Positions 25,456 through 33,655 of a stretch of DNA of 64,000 nt are shown piece by piece; the stretch's first letter is position 1, and each line of letters opens with the position of its first letter. Origin of the DNA: Salinibacterium sp. M195 (GTDB taxonomy: Bacteria; Actinomycetota; Actinomycetes; Actinomycetales; Microbacteriaceae); the NCBI RefSeq assembly GCF_019443965.1, contig NZ_CP040814.1, forward strand, positions 2,170,001 to 2,234,000, written 5' to 3'. Under the pieces are notes generated by a model. It saw only the letters and a program-made list of their open reading frames with translations. It had not been told where the DNA came from and ran no database searches. The translations under genes were made by a program, and so were the position numbers.

Positions 25456-25983
25456 ATGATCATCTGGCTCAATGGCCCGTTTGGCGTCGGCAAGACTGCG
25501 ACTGTGGTCGAGCTGCTCACCCTCCGCCCAGAAGCAGTCGTCTTCGATACCGAAGCAATCGGATTCATGTTGAGGGACGCTCTCGGTCACGCACTTCCGG
25601 CCGGCGATTTTCAGGAGCTCCGCCCGTGGCGACGCTTGACAATAGCGGCGCTCGGCGAGATCGCAGACTTCCTCGAGCGCGATGTGATTGTTCCGCAGTC
25701 AGTGCTGGTTGAACGACATTGGGATGAGATCCAATCCGGGCTTGTCAACTCCCGTCTCGACTGCGTCGCGGTGACGTTGCATGCCGAGAAAAGGGAACTC
25801 GAGCGGCGAATCGACAGCGACACGATCCAGAGCAGCGCGCGGCAATGGCGACTCGATCATCGTGAACACTACAAGATGGCGCTTCCGTGGCTTCGAGCCA
25901 AGACGGCCGTAATTGATACAACCAATCGCACGCCTGAGACGGTTGCTCGACTCGTCACCGAGATAGCCGATTCACGGCGGTAG
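25456..25983 (+). CDS. TmrB-like ATP-binding protein
   Basis: A 175-residue P-loop protein starting MIIWLNGPFGVGKTATVVEL, with Walker A GPFGVGKT. EAIGFMLRDALG, the DFQELRPWRRLTIAAL block and the DxTxxTPETVA pattern near the end (IDTTNRTPETVARLV) are like the B. subtilis tunicamycin-resistance protein TmrB and related kinases. TmrB is reported to bind tunicamycin and ATP at the membrane; whether this relative confers resistance cannot be told. No amphipathic tail as in TmrB is evident. It is a single gene after the exporter operon. Confidence 0.82.
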   Translation: MIIWLNGPFGVGKTATVVELLTLRPEAVVFDTEAIGFMLRDALGHALPAGDFQELRPWRRLTIAALGEIADFLERDVIVPQSVLVERHWDEIQSGLVNSRLDCVAVTLHAEKRELERRIDSDTIQSSARQWRLDHREHYKMALPWLRAKTAVIDTTNRTPETVARLVTEIADSRR

Positions 25984-26040
25984 TGCACAACTAGAGTCTC
26001 GCTCCGCGCCTGGGCCTCCACGCTCTAGTCCTCCACGCGT

Positions 26041-27231
26041 CTAGCCCTCAACGACGGGCTGCGGCGGCAGTTTCCGCACTTTCGCCCGACGACGACGGCG
26101 CGCGGGGATCATCGCGCGCATCTCTTCAAGCTTGCCAAAGCACAGAAGCCGATCATTGGCTTCGAGCACAGTGCTGCGGCGAGGGTTGGGCACAACGTTA
26201 GAGCCCCGGTGCAAGGTCAGCACGGTGATGTCTTTTTCGCCGAGACCCGATTCGCCGAGCTGTTTGCCCACGAATTCCGCGTCACTGTGCACAACGATTT
26301 CGGCGACGCCATACCCCGTCGACACGCTGAGACGTTGGCGCACATCGATCTCCGGGAACGCCACCTGGTTGGCGATGTAGTCGATGATCGCACCTGCGAC
26401 ATCCAGCCCCGTTGCACGCTCGATACCTTCAAGGCCTGGTGACGAATTGACCTCCATCACGAGGGGGCCCTCGTTGCCTTCGAGCATGTCGACACCGGCA
26501 ACACGCAACCCCATGATTTGAGCAGCCTTGACCGCCGCACGGTGATACTCAGGCGTAAGCTCGACAGCTTCGACATTGCCCCCGCGGTGCACGTTCGACC
26601 GGAACTCGTCCCCCACTGCTACTCGACGCATTGCCGCCACAACGCGGTCGCCGACGACGAGGGCACGAATGTCGCGGCCCTTGCTCTCAGAAATGAAACT
26701 CTGAATCAACACGTTCTGTTTCGTCGAATGCAACGTCTCGATGATCGCCTTCGCCACTTGGGTGTCCGGGGCCAAGATCACGCCGATGCCCTGCGTACCT
26801 TCGAGCAACTTGATGACGACGGGTGCACCGCCGACGCGCTCGATGGCCATCTCGACATCCGCTCGGTTGTGCACAAAGGTGGTCGCCGGCATGGCGATAT
26901 CGTGACGAGAAAGAATTTGGGTGGCGCGCAACTTGTCGCGCGAATTAGTGATCCCGCTCGAGGTGTTCGGCGTGTAGACATCCATCTGCTCAAATTGACG
27001 AACAACAGCAGTGCCGAAGTAGGTGATGGAGTTGCCAATCCGCGGCAGGATGGCGTCGTAGTCCGAGAGCAACTTGCCGCGATACTGCAGGTCTGGTTCG
27101 TCGCCCGTGAGATCAATAGCGAAGCGCAGGGTATTCAGAATCCTGACCTGATGCCCTCGTTCTTGGGCAGCCGCTTGCAGTCGAATTGTGGAATACGCCT
27201 GCGGGGCGCGCGAGAGAATAGCAAGTTTCAT
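26041..27231 (-). CDS. rimK: RimK-family ATP-grasp ligase with C-terminal RCK_C domain
   Basis: A 396-residue fusion. Residues 1-295 are a RimK-type glutamate ligase: MKLAILSRAPQAYSTIRL, LPRIGNSITYFGTAVVRQFE, VVIKLLEGTQGIGV, IQSFISESKGRDIRALVVG, RSNVHRGG and the metal-binding VMEVNSSPGLEGIE. RimK adds glutamates to the C-terminus of ribosomal protein S6 in E. coli. Residues about 305-380 look like a TrkA_C/RCK_C domain (GYGVAEIVVHSDAEFVGKQL to NDRLLCFGKLEEM), a ligand-binding module not present in E. coli RimK. A basic tail (ARRRRRAKVRK) ends the protein. ATG 27231 follows AGGACC. The divergent neighbour is the zinc-protease family usually linked to RimK. Confidence 0.88.
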   Translation of the reverse strand: MKLAILSRAPQAYSTIRLQAAAQERGHQVRILNTLRFAIDLTGDEPDLQYRGKLLSDYDAILPRIGNSITYFGTAVVRQFEQMDVYTPNTSSGITNSRDKLRATQILSRHDIAMPATTFVHNRADVEMAIERVGGAPVVIKLLEGTQGIGVILAPDTQVAKAIIETLHSTKQNVLIQSFISESKGRDIRALVVGDRVVAAMRRVAVGDEFRSNVHRGGNVEAVELTPEYHRAAVKAAQIMGLRVAGVDMLEGNEGPLVMEVNSSPGLEGIERATGLDVAGAIIDYIANQVAFPEIDVRQRLSVSTGYGVAEIVVHSDAEFVGKQLGESGLGEKDITVLTLHRGSNVVPNPRRSTVLEANDRLLCFGKLEEMRAMIPARRRRRAKVRKLPPQPVVEG

Positions 27232-27255
27232 CGGAGGTCCTGCCAAGATAGGGGG

Positions 27256-27738
27256 GTGATAGAACCTACCCATTCAAACACTATTGTGGGCTGGCGTGAA
27301 TGGGTCGCCCTCCCGAGCATCGGCGTGCCGTGGATCAAAGCAAAGATCGATAGCGGCGCTCAGAGCTCGGCCCTGCACGCCGACCACATCGAAGAATTTG
27401 TGGGCGCTGACGGCAGCGAATGGGTTCGTTTTCACGTAAAGCGCTGGCAGAGCTCGGATGCGGATTCGGTCGTCGTCGAACGCGTCATTCACGACCGCCG
27501 TGCAGTGCGCAGTTCATCAGGCCACAGTGAAGATCGCATCGTCGTGACCATCGATGTTGAGCTTGCCGGTCGCACGGTTGTTGCCGAAACTAGCCTCACC
27601 AATCGTGACGAGATGGGATTCCGGATGCTCATTGGCCGCGAAGCTCTGAGCCAGGGCTTTCTTGTCGACTCCGCCAAGTCGTTTCTCGGCGGGCGAGCCC
27701 CTCGTGACATTCGTCGACGCAATCGGGGACGTCGCTGA
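27256..27738 (+). CDS. RimK-associated aspartic/zinc protease-like protein (RimB/RloA type)
   Basis: A 160-residue protein of the family annotated as ATP-dependent zinc protease (PF05618), a retropepsin-like fold. WVALPSIGVPWIKAKIDSGAQSSALHA carries the D-S-G motif that corresponds to the D-T/S-G aspartic protease site, and FRMLIGREALSQGFLVD the second conserved block. Members commonly sit beside RimK, and one has been reported to trim glutamate tails added by RimK. The start is a GTG at 27256 behind a run of G. Only 24 bp separate it from the divergent rimK start, so the promoter of at least one gene must lie within the other. Confidence 0.82.
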   Translation: MIEPTHSNTIVGWREWVALPSIGVPWIKAKIDSGAQSSALHADHIEEFVGADGSEWVRFHVKRWQSSDADSVVVERVIHDRRAVRSSSGHSEDRIVVTIDVELAGRTVVAETSLTNRDEMGFRMLIGREALSQGFLVDSAKSFLGGRAPRDIRRRNRGRR

Positions 27739-27760
27739 GCCGTGCTGCGCGCCCAGACCT

Positions 27761-27780
27761 GATCAGATCAGATCAGATCA
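27761..27780. repeat. GATCA x4 short tandem repeat
   Basis: Four exact copies of the pentamer GATCA lie between the stop of the zinc-protease gene (27738) and the gene that ends at 27778 on the other strand; the stop codon of the latter falls in the last copy. Every unit contains a GATC site. Confidence 0.9.
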
Positions 27781-28080
27781 GAAGAATTTTCGTCGAGCAC
27801 CACGGACGACGTTGTTGTTTGCCCCGGCGATCTTGCTATTAGTGAGCCCAGTCTTTGAGACGACGAAGTCGTTAGTCTCCTGCATGTTGAACATGGCCGA
27901 CTCCGTTTCAGACTCGTGCTTGTGCCGTTTGTCGACGTTCCGGTATCGCAGATAAATCGCCGCATAGAAGATGAAGCCGGAGAGCAAGAAAACGAGTCCG
28001 AAGCCGCGAGATCCCTCATCAGACGAACTGGCAGCGATTAACTGGCCGCTTGCCGTCATCCACGCAAAATGTGTCAACAT
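27778..28080 (-). CDS. Small membrane protein of the SPFH module
   Basis: A 100-residue protein with one clear helix at about residues 27-44 (FGLVFLLSGFIFYAAIYL), a charged segment (RYRNVDKRHKHESETE) and a short cytoplasmic tail ending GARRKFF. I do not recognise the family. It follows the zinc-ribbon gene with a 1-base overlap (TGATG) and so belongs to the same transcript as the SPFH gene. In B. subtilis the comparable operon ydjFGHI also has an extra membrane component (YdjH), but I cannot show that this gene is its homologue. Confidence 0.65.
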   Translation of the reverse strand: MLTHFAWMTASGQLIAASSSDEGSRGFGLVFLLSGFIFYAAIYLRYRNVDKRHKHESETESAMFNMQETNDFVVSKTGLTNSKIAGANNNVVRGARRKFF

Positions 28081-29303
28081 CAGATCCCCACCGCCACGAG
28101 CACCAGGCCGATAACAGTACCGACAAGCTGCACAACTCCTGCTACGAGCAACAATTTGCTCTGGTGCAAGGGGACGCTTCCCATCGTCTCTCCCGTTCGG
28201 GCGTTCACAGCGACATAGTGCAGGAACGTTTTTCCACTCGAATTTCGCTGCTGGTAGCTATAGAGCCAGACCGGCAGATAGGCCGAGACCCAGCGTTGAC
28301 CGCGCACATCAACTTCTTCGGCTGTCCACCGCACTCCACGGTCATAGAACGCGAGAGAGTCATTCACGCGATGACGCGTGATGTCCTCGGCCTGAGTATG
28401 GGCGATCGGAGATAGTTGATCGAGGTTGCTGTCACGACGTTCTGAAGTAAATCCTGCGAGATAGTTGGAGTCGTATCGAACAGAGTTTTCGACGTCGAAC
28501 GGCATGATCGTGTTGATGATGTTGTTCGAGTTCTGCGACGTGTTCTGATCGAGACGATCACTTGACGATTCCACTGTGAGGTCGTTCACCTGGATGTCGA
28601 ACTCTCGCACCACGTTAAAGAGGTCAGCGTCGTAGCGTTGCTCCTGTTTGTCGCCGACCTTGACGGTGTACGAGCGAGTTTGGTGCTCGCCTTCTCCCGT
28701 CATGCGGGCGTGAGCATTGATATCGACGACCATGTACGGCAGATACACGCCCATCACGTTTTCGGCATTGAACTCTGCCCTAAATTTCGGATGCGCGAAG
28801 AACTTGCGCTTGCCCACGAAGCTGGCGATCTTCTCTACTGCCGTCGATTTTTCGACTGTGAAGGGCAGAATCATGTCGGGAACGGCGCCGTTGGGAACCT
28901 GCTGGTTCATCGACAGGGTGTTGCGGCACCAATGGCAGCGAGCCTGAGTGCTGTTATTGGTGTCGATGACGACCTCAGCACCACAGGCGCTGCACTTGAA
29001 GGTAAGAATTTCCTCGGTAGACGGGACGATATCGCTCGAGCCCGATCCGACCAGAATCCCGCTGAGTTTACTGATGTCGCCGTTGAGGTTGAAGGCCTCG
29101 ATCGCGTTGTCGGTCGCCCATTCGAACCGACAAAATCCGCAGCGCAGATTTCCGGTGGCCACGTTGAGCGAGATCTCGGTGGCACCACACCGGGCACACT
29201 TGGCAAGTCCGTCCTGTGCCCCGTCATCGGTGCGGAATACGTTCGGCGCATCTTCAGTACTCGTCGCGGGTTGAGCCTCTGGCTCAACATCGTCTGTCGG
29301 CAT
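28080..29303 (-). CDS. TFIIB-type zinc-ribbon membrane protein (YdjG-like)
   Basis: A 407-residue protein with two or three zinc ribbons at the start: CARCGATEISL ... RCGFCRFEW (residues about 36-62) and CSACGAEVV ... CHWCRNTL (about 103-128). The middle (130-380) is a soluble domain with YLPYMVVDINAHARMTGEGE and WVSAYLPVWLYSYQQR. One or two hydrophobic segments close the protein (LLLVAGVVQLVGTVIGLVLVAVGI). This layout resembles B. subtilis YdjG, which with YdjH and the SPFH protein YdjI holds PspA at the membrane. The SPFH gene lies 6 bp upstream. No pspA is visible in the window. Confidence 0.78.
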   Translation of the reverse strand: MPTDDVEPEAQPATSTEDAPNVFRTDDGAQDGLAKCARCGATEISLNVATGNLRCGFCRFEWATDNAIEAFNLNGDISKLSGILVGSGSSDIVPSTEEILTFKCSACGAEVVIDTNNSTQARCHWCRNTLSMNQQVPNGAVPDMILPFTVEKSTAVEKIASFVGKRKFFAHPKFRAEFNAENVMGVYLPYMVVDINAHARMTGEGEHQTRSYTVKVGDKQEQRYDADLFNVVREFDIQVNDLTVESSSDRLDQNTSQNSNNIINTIMPFDVENSVRYDSNYLAGFTSERRDSNLDQLSPIAHTQAEDITRHRVNDSLAFYDRGVRWTAEEVDVRGQRWVSAYLPVWLYSYQQRNSSGKTFLHYVAVNARTGETMGSVPLHQSKLLLVAGVVQLVGTVIGLVLVAVGI

Positions 29304-29309
29304 GACCGA

Positions 29310-30506
29310 CTACAGTCCGAGAACTTTAGCTTTAGCTGCTTCGTAGTCGGCTTCGGTGATCAGTCCCTGATCAAGCATTGTTTTGAACTGCTGCAACTTC
29401 GCCATCGGGTCATCAGCTGCTGGCGTAGCGGCCGGTGCCGCGGCGGGCTGCTGGGGTGCTGCGTTGGGTTGCTGGAATCCTGCCGCAGCGCCACCGGCCG
29501 CATTCATTCCCATCCCGAGGAACGCCATGCCTGCACCTCCCCCGCCACCACCTTCGTTTGATCCGGCAGCTTCGAAGCCACGTGCAGCAGCTTGCTGCAT
29601 GAACGAGTTTCCGCGGGCACCGCCGAGAGCATCCGCCTTCTTGACGTCGCTGAGCAGAGCGCGAGTGTCTTCGTCATATTCGATGGACTGAAGAGCGACT
29701 TTTTCGATGGTGAGTCCGCGGTCTCTGGTCCACTGGTAGCCATCGTCGACTGCGGCGCTGAGCGACTGAGCAAACCCAATAGCGTCGCTTTGGATGCGCG
29801 CGATGCGGTTTCCCTTGCTGGGGTCATTTGTGTAATACGAAAAGGCTGCGGCAAGGGAGCCGACGACTTCATTGAAGAGCTGGCTTGCGGCGTCATTATC
29901 GAGATCGGAGAAGTCGAAGACTTTGGGTGACTGGCCAAGGTACGTGAGGGGAACGAAATTCTTCACCAAAAGGATGGGGTCAACGATCTTGAGGGAGTAG
30001 CTTCCGCGAGTGATGGCACCAACTTGCGCACCGAGGTACGCGTCATCCCAGTAGATCTCTGACTGCGTGCCGAACTTGTTGTTGGGGATCTCTTTGAGAT
30101 TGACATAGAACGCGAGCTGCTGTGAACCAGGCTGGCCGCCGAACTTGAAGCGTTCCCACGAGGTCTTTAGCGTGGAGCTGATGATCCCGTCGCCGGCGAA
30201 GAATGACTCGGCGTTCTGATCTTCAGAGGTGAAGATGAACCCTCCGGGTTCACCAACAAAACCGGTGAGTTGTCCGTCTTGAAACGTCACCAGTCCATAG
30301 CCCTCAGGCACGACAATTCGGCTGCCGTTGGTGATGATGTGCTCGGAGCCCTGCGTATTTGAGCCACGACCGGCGTTTGTGCCCTGTGCTACCGCCGGGA
30401 AGATTGCTGCGGTAGGAGCTAGTTGAGCAGGCGGGGTGAGGAAGTCCTTCCACTGGTCTGCGAAAGTTCCTCCGATTGCCCCTGCGAAAGCTTTAATGAA
30501 TCCCAT
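29310..30506 (-). CDS. SPFH/Band-7 protein with SHOCT tail (YdjI-like)
   Basis: A 398-residue protein of the virion-core/YdjI SPFH group. MGFIKAFAGAIGG opens the protein, RIVVPEGYGLVTFQDGQLTG begins the SPFH part, and GAITRGSYSLKIVDPILLVK, GLTIEKVALQSIEYDEDTRAL continue it. Residues about 300-360 are rich in Gly, Ala, Gln and Pro. The last 33 residues form a SHOCT domain (AKLQQFKTMLDQGLITEADY). SPFH proteins build membrane microdomains; YdjI recruits PspA in B. subtilis. Here it heads an operon with the zinc-ribbon protein and the small membrane protein, so a membrane-stress scaffold is the likely role. Confidence 0.85.
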   Translation of the reverse strand: MGFIKAFAGAIGGTFADQWKDFLTPPAQLAPTAAIFPAVAQGTNAGRGSNTQGSEHIITNGSRIVVPEGYGLVTFQDGQLTGFVGEPGGFIFTSEDQNAESFFAGDGIISSTLKTSWERFKFGGQPGSQQLAFYVNLKEIPNNKFGTQSEIYWDDAYLGAQVGAITRGSYSLKIVDPILLVKNFVPLTYLGQSPKVFDFSDLDNDAASQLFNEVVGSLAAAFSYYTNDPSKGNRIARIQSDAIGFAQSLSAAVDDGYQWTRDRGLTIEKVALQSIEYDEDTRALLSDVKKADALGGARGNSFMQQAAARGFEAAGSNEGGGGGGAGMAFLGMGMNAAGGAAAGFQQPNAAPQQPAAAPAATPAADDPMAKLQQFKTMLDQGLITEADYEAAKAKVLGL

Positions 30507-30655
30507 CCGTCTTATCCCATCGACTCGTTGCTGGGTCGGCCACAGATGACGGAGTTCGCGCGGGCGCTAGGTGCAGGCCCTCTAAAACCCGTTAGTGCAT
30601 GAGTGAACGACAATCTCTCAGCATGCTAGCGGGTAACAGAGTGCACTGTCGCGCG

Positions 30656-31822
30656 TTAAGCGAGATCCCTCAACTTTGAGATCGAGTGGGTAACCACTTC
30701 TTCCAGAATGCTGGTGAGTAAGACGAGAGAATCGATCGTCACCCACTCCTCAGCGGCGTGGGCTCCGCCGCCGTCGACCCCAAAGAGCACTGTAGGAATC
30801 CCCGCGTCAGCCAATAGAGCGCAGTCGGTCCAAAACGCTTCGCCTCGCACCGTGGGCGTAGTGCCGCTGTGATGTTCAGCTGCCGCGATAAGGGAGGCCA
30901 CGATGGCCTCGTGAGGATCGACACTAAACGGGTTGCGTTCAAGCCCAGCATGCACGCTGTAGATGAATTCAGGGTCATCCGCCGCTATCGAATCGAGAAT
31001 AGCGCGCAGCTCAGTCTCGACCGTGGCTGCCGTCTCGCCGGGAAGGGTGCGACGTTCCAGGGCGATTCTGCATGACGCCGGATAGCTCGATTGTTCCTCG
31101 CCGCCGCTGATGACAGAGGCGTGGATGTTGGCCGTCCCGAGCATCCGATGGGGAGTTCGCTTCGCTAGTTCGCGATCGTGCTGGCCGAGCGCGGTGAGGA
31201 ATGCGCCGGCTTTGACGATCGCGTCGATGCCAAGGTCGCGACGGGATCCGTGTGCTGCACGCCCGTGAATGGTGATGTCAAACCACGCGAACCCTCGGTG
31301 AGCGGTGACGATGTCGAGACCGCTTGGTTCGACGACAACAGCACAGTCCGCACTGTAGTGACGGAGCACTTCCTCGGTTCCTGCACTGGCAAATTCCTCG
31401 TCGGCGACGAGTGCGAGGATGATATCTCCGGCATGAGGCCGAGCGGCAACCTTGCTTGCCGCCACCATGATCGCGGCCACCCCCGATTTCATGTCGTAGG
31501 CGCCGCGGCCATAGATATTGCCATCCCGGTGTCGGGGCACGAGTCCGTCACCGTCGTAACTGCCCAACGACACCGTGTCGAGGTGTCCATTGAGCATGAT
31601 GCTGCGCCCAGTACCCGTGCCTCTGCTTATCGCAACGATTGAAGGGCGGCCCGATGTTTCTTCAAGTCGATGACATTCGAAGCCATGCGAAGTGAGCCAT
31701 GCCGTTGCATAGTCTGCGATGCGCGACTCGCCCGGCGCCCCGGAAACTAGACCGGGGTTAGAAGAATCGATTCGGATGAGGTCTTCGAGCACCGTGATAA
31801 CCGAGTCGTGGTCTTCAAGCAT
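30656..31822 (-). CDS. M20-family zinc peptidase (YgeY-like)
   Basis: A 388-residue member of the M20/ArgE/DapE family. Metal-site motifs are present: SIMLNGHLDTVSLG, IYGRGAYDMKSGVAAI, LVADEEFASAGTEE with the catalytic Glu pair, VVVEPSG, and a late His in FGVDGGGAHAAEEWV. The dimerisation domain lies between about residues 175 and 285. Its ATG (31822) overlaps the stop of the lyase gene by 8 bases (ATGCTTGA). E. coli has the same order, ygeX (diaminopropionate lyase) and ygeY (M20 peptidase), so the enzyme probably releases or deacylates the amino acid the lyase degrades. A TTG at 31828 is an alternative start. Confidence 0.87.
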   Translation of the reverse strand: MLEDHDSVITVLEDLIRIDSSNPGLVSGAPGESRIADYATAWLTSHGFECHRLEETSGRPSIVAISRGTGTGRSIMLNGHLDTVSLGSYDGDGLVPRHRDGNIYGRGAYDMKSGVAAIMVAASKVAARPHAGDIILALVADEEFASAGTEEVLRHYSADCAVVVEPSGLDIVTAHRGFAWFDITIHGRAAHGSRRDLGIDAIVKAGAFLTALGQHDRELAKRTPHRMLGTANIHASVISGGEEQSSYPASCRIALERRTLPGETAATVETELRAILDSIAADDPEFIYSVHAGLERNPFSVDPHEAIVASLIAAAEHHSGTTPTVRGEAFWTDCALLADAGIPTVLFGVDGGGAHAAEEWVTIDSLVLLTSILEEVVTHSISKLRDLA

Positions 31823-32954
31823 TTGCAACGAGCCCTTTCGGGTTTGCGGCGCGGCCCTCAGTGCTCAGCAACACAATGACTGCGTCGGCTGCGACACTGA
31901 GCGCGGCTCGACGATCGGCATCGGCGAGCACGGCGTGAGCACCCGCGAGGGTTGAAGCACCACAGGGCCCAGAATCGACGCCGTTCTGTGCCAGCTCGTG
32001 GACCGCAGCGAAAGCTTGCCTATCGGAGATGGTGACGGATGAGTCAAGCCCTGCCTGCAGAATCGGCCACGCAATCTCTGAAACAGTGCCGCAGTTGAGG
32101 CCCGTCATTATCGTGTCTGCTGTGGACACAGAGGTCAGCTGTCCGGCGTTTAGCGAGGTGGTTACCGATGAGGCGGTTTCTGGTTCGACCGAAAGCACTG
32201 CAGGGGCGTTCTCGGTGGAACGATAGTGCGCGACGACAGCTTGTGCGAATGATCCGACTCCGGAGGGAGCCACGACGAGATCGATGTGGTCGATTCCCAT
32301 CTCACGCAGTTGATCGTCAACTTCGGCGAACATTGTGTCGTAGCCGTCAACAATCGCTTGGGGAATGTCTGTGTATCCGCTCCACGCTGTGTCTTGGATC
32401 AGCACGACGTCGCCGACAGACGCACTTTTGGCGTGCTGCACCACATCGTCATAGGGCAGGTCAAGCACAACCAATGTTGCGCCCTCCCCCACGATTGCAT
32501 CCTTAGCCGCTTGAGAGACTCCGTCGGGAACATAGATGGTGGCAGGCAGCCCGAGCAAGTTCGCGACGTGCGCTACGGCGCGGCCGTGGTTGCCATCCGT
32601 TGCGGCGGCAAGGGAAAGCGGGGAGGAAGACCCTAACCGATCGCGCAACTCCTCGAGCTGAAGAGCGACTCCAGGAACATCCAATCGAGCGGAAAGAGCG
32701 CGTGAGATTGCATACGAAGCCCCCAATATCTTGAATGCTGGCAACCCGAGCCGCTGCGACTCATCTTTCACGAACACAAACCCGACGTTCAGCATCGCCG
32801 CGATCTCGGGAACGGAGACAAGCGGAGTAGGGGCATAGCCGGGCAGCGAACGATGAAACTCACGAATTGTCGAACCTAATGGCTTCATGCGCCACAAACG
32901 CGCCGCCGCATTCAGATACCACCCTGCTGTGGAGTCCACTGGGTTCACAGTCAT
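31815..32954 (-). CDS. Diaminopropionate ammonia-lyase-like PLP enzyme (YgeX family)
   Basis: A 379-residue fold-type II PLP enzyme. Lys75 in RLGLPAFKILGASYA is the expected Schiff-base lysine, and SLAAATDGNHGRAVAHVA the Asn-containing loop. VAPSGVGSFAQAVVAHY is the phosphate-binding glycine loop, and GLNCGTVSEIAWPIL with DSGPCGASTLAG are family blocks of diaminopropionate ammonia-lyase. The reaction yields pyruvate and two ammonia molecules from 2,3-diaminopropionate. Threonine/serine dehydratase activity is a lesser alternative. It is the first gene of a two-gene operon with the M20 peptidase. Confidence 0.85.
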   Translation of the reverse strand: MTVNPVDSTAGWYLNAAARLWRMKPLGSTIREFHRSLPGYAPTPLVSVPEIAAMLNVGFVFVKDESQRLGLPAFKILGASYAISRALSARLDVPGVALQLEELRDRLGSSSPLSLAAATDGNHGRAVAHVANLLGLPATIYVPDGVSQAAKDAIVGEGATLVVLDLPYDDVVQHAKSASVGDVVLIQDTAWSGYTDIPQAIVDGYDTMFAEVDDQLREMGIDHIDLVVAPSGVGSFAQAVVAHYRSTENAPAVLSVEPETASSVTTSLNAGQLTSVSTADTIMTGLNCGTVSEIAWPILQAGLDSSVTISDRQAFAAVHELAQNGVDSGPCGASTLAGAHAVLADADRRAALSVAADAVIVLLSTEGRAANPKGLVANA

Positions 32955-33002
32955 TGTCGTCTTTCCCTCGCTAGAAGCACCGGAGCGATTCGGGCATTAG
33001 CC

Positions 33003-33031
33003 CACATGCAGACTTCATCGTCTCGCATGTG
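33003..33031. promoter_or_regulatory. CACATGC..GCATGTG inverted repeat upstream of the lyase operon
   Basis: CACATGC (33003-33009) and GCATGTG (33025-33031) are perfect inverse repeats separated by 15 bases, 48 bp upstream of the lyase start and near the DUF427 stop. It can be an operator or an mRNA hairpin for the DUF427 transcript; there is no independent support. Confidence 0.3.
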
Positions 33032-33084
33032 CACAAGTGAGCGATAGGGGTGTTTGCCACAGGGACTGGCAATGTGGCGAAGCG

Positions 33085-33612
33085 TCACCAACCAGCGGTA
33101 CCCGGTCCGCCTTTGAACGGGCCGACAATACTCGACGTGATCCAGCCACCATAGAAATCGCCGGCCTGGGTTGTCACTTGCTCGCCGTCAATTTCGCAAG
33201 AATCCATTTGGCTCGGATACAGCGCGACGCGGGTTTCCAACGATTCGAAGCCGCGCGTTGGGGTGGCGTAGGTCCACGCAGCGCGTGCCGCCACCACTCC
33301 CTCGGCAACAACATCGAAGTACTGCGCTTCTCCCTTGAACTCGCAAAACGTGGTGCCCTCGACTGGCATGAGCACTCCGCTGGGGAATGCCGCGATGGGT
33401 ACGTAATATACGGGCGGATGACTCGTCTCAAGAACTCTTACGGCATCCGTAGTGTCAACGATCACGGTGCCTCCGAGTTTCACGACAACGCGTTCGTGAC
33501 GTGGCTCAGCTCGTGGCGGCCGAGGATAATCCCACACTGACTCCTGACCCACTTTCGGCACAATCGGCTTGGGGCGGCGGTGTGATCGAGAATAACCGGG
33601 AGCGGGATTCAT
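33085..33612 (-). CDS. DUF427 domain protein
   Basis: A 175-residue protein of the DUF427 family. VWDYPRPPRAEP, VVKLGGTVIVDTTDAVRVLETSHPPVYYVP, GTTFCEFKGEAQYFDVV and the end EQVTTQAGDFYGGWITSSI are typical. The fold is beta-tent-like; no biochemical activity is established to my knowledge. AGGATGAG stands before ATG 33612. The gene stands alone, with the PAP2 gene upstream ending 44 bp away on the same strand. Confidence 0.88.
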   Translation of the reverse strand: MNPAPGYSRSHRRPKPIVPKVGQESVWDYPRPPRAEPRHERVVVKLGGTVIVDTTDAVRVLETSHPPVYYVPIAAFPSGVLMPVEGTTFCEFKGEAQYFDVVAEGVVAARAAWTYATPTRGFESLETRVALYPSQMDSCEIDGEQVTTQAGDFYGGWITSSIVGPFKGGPGTAGW

Positions 33613-33655
33613 ATACTCATCCTGCAACGGCACGCTGGGATGCTGCTGCGAGCTT

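Noticed and set aside
26518..27255. Upstream extension of the zinc-protease frame through the RimK gene
   Set aside because: The extra 246 codons are antisense to RimK and show no family resemblance; the protein domain begins right after GTG 27256.
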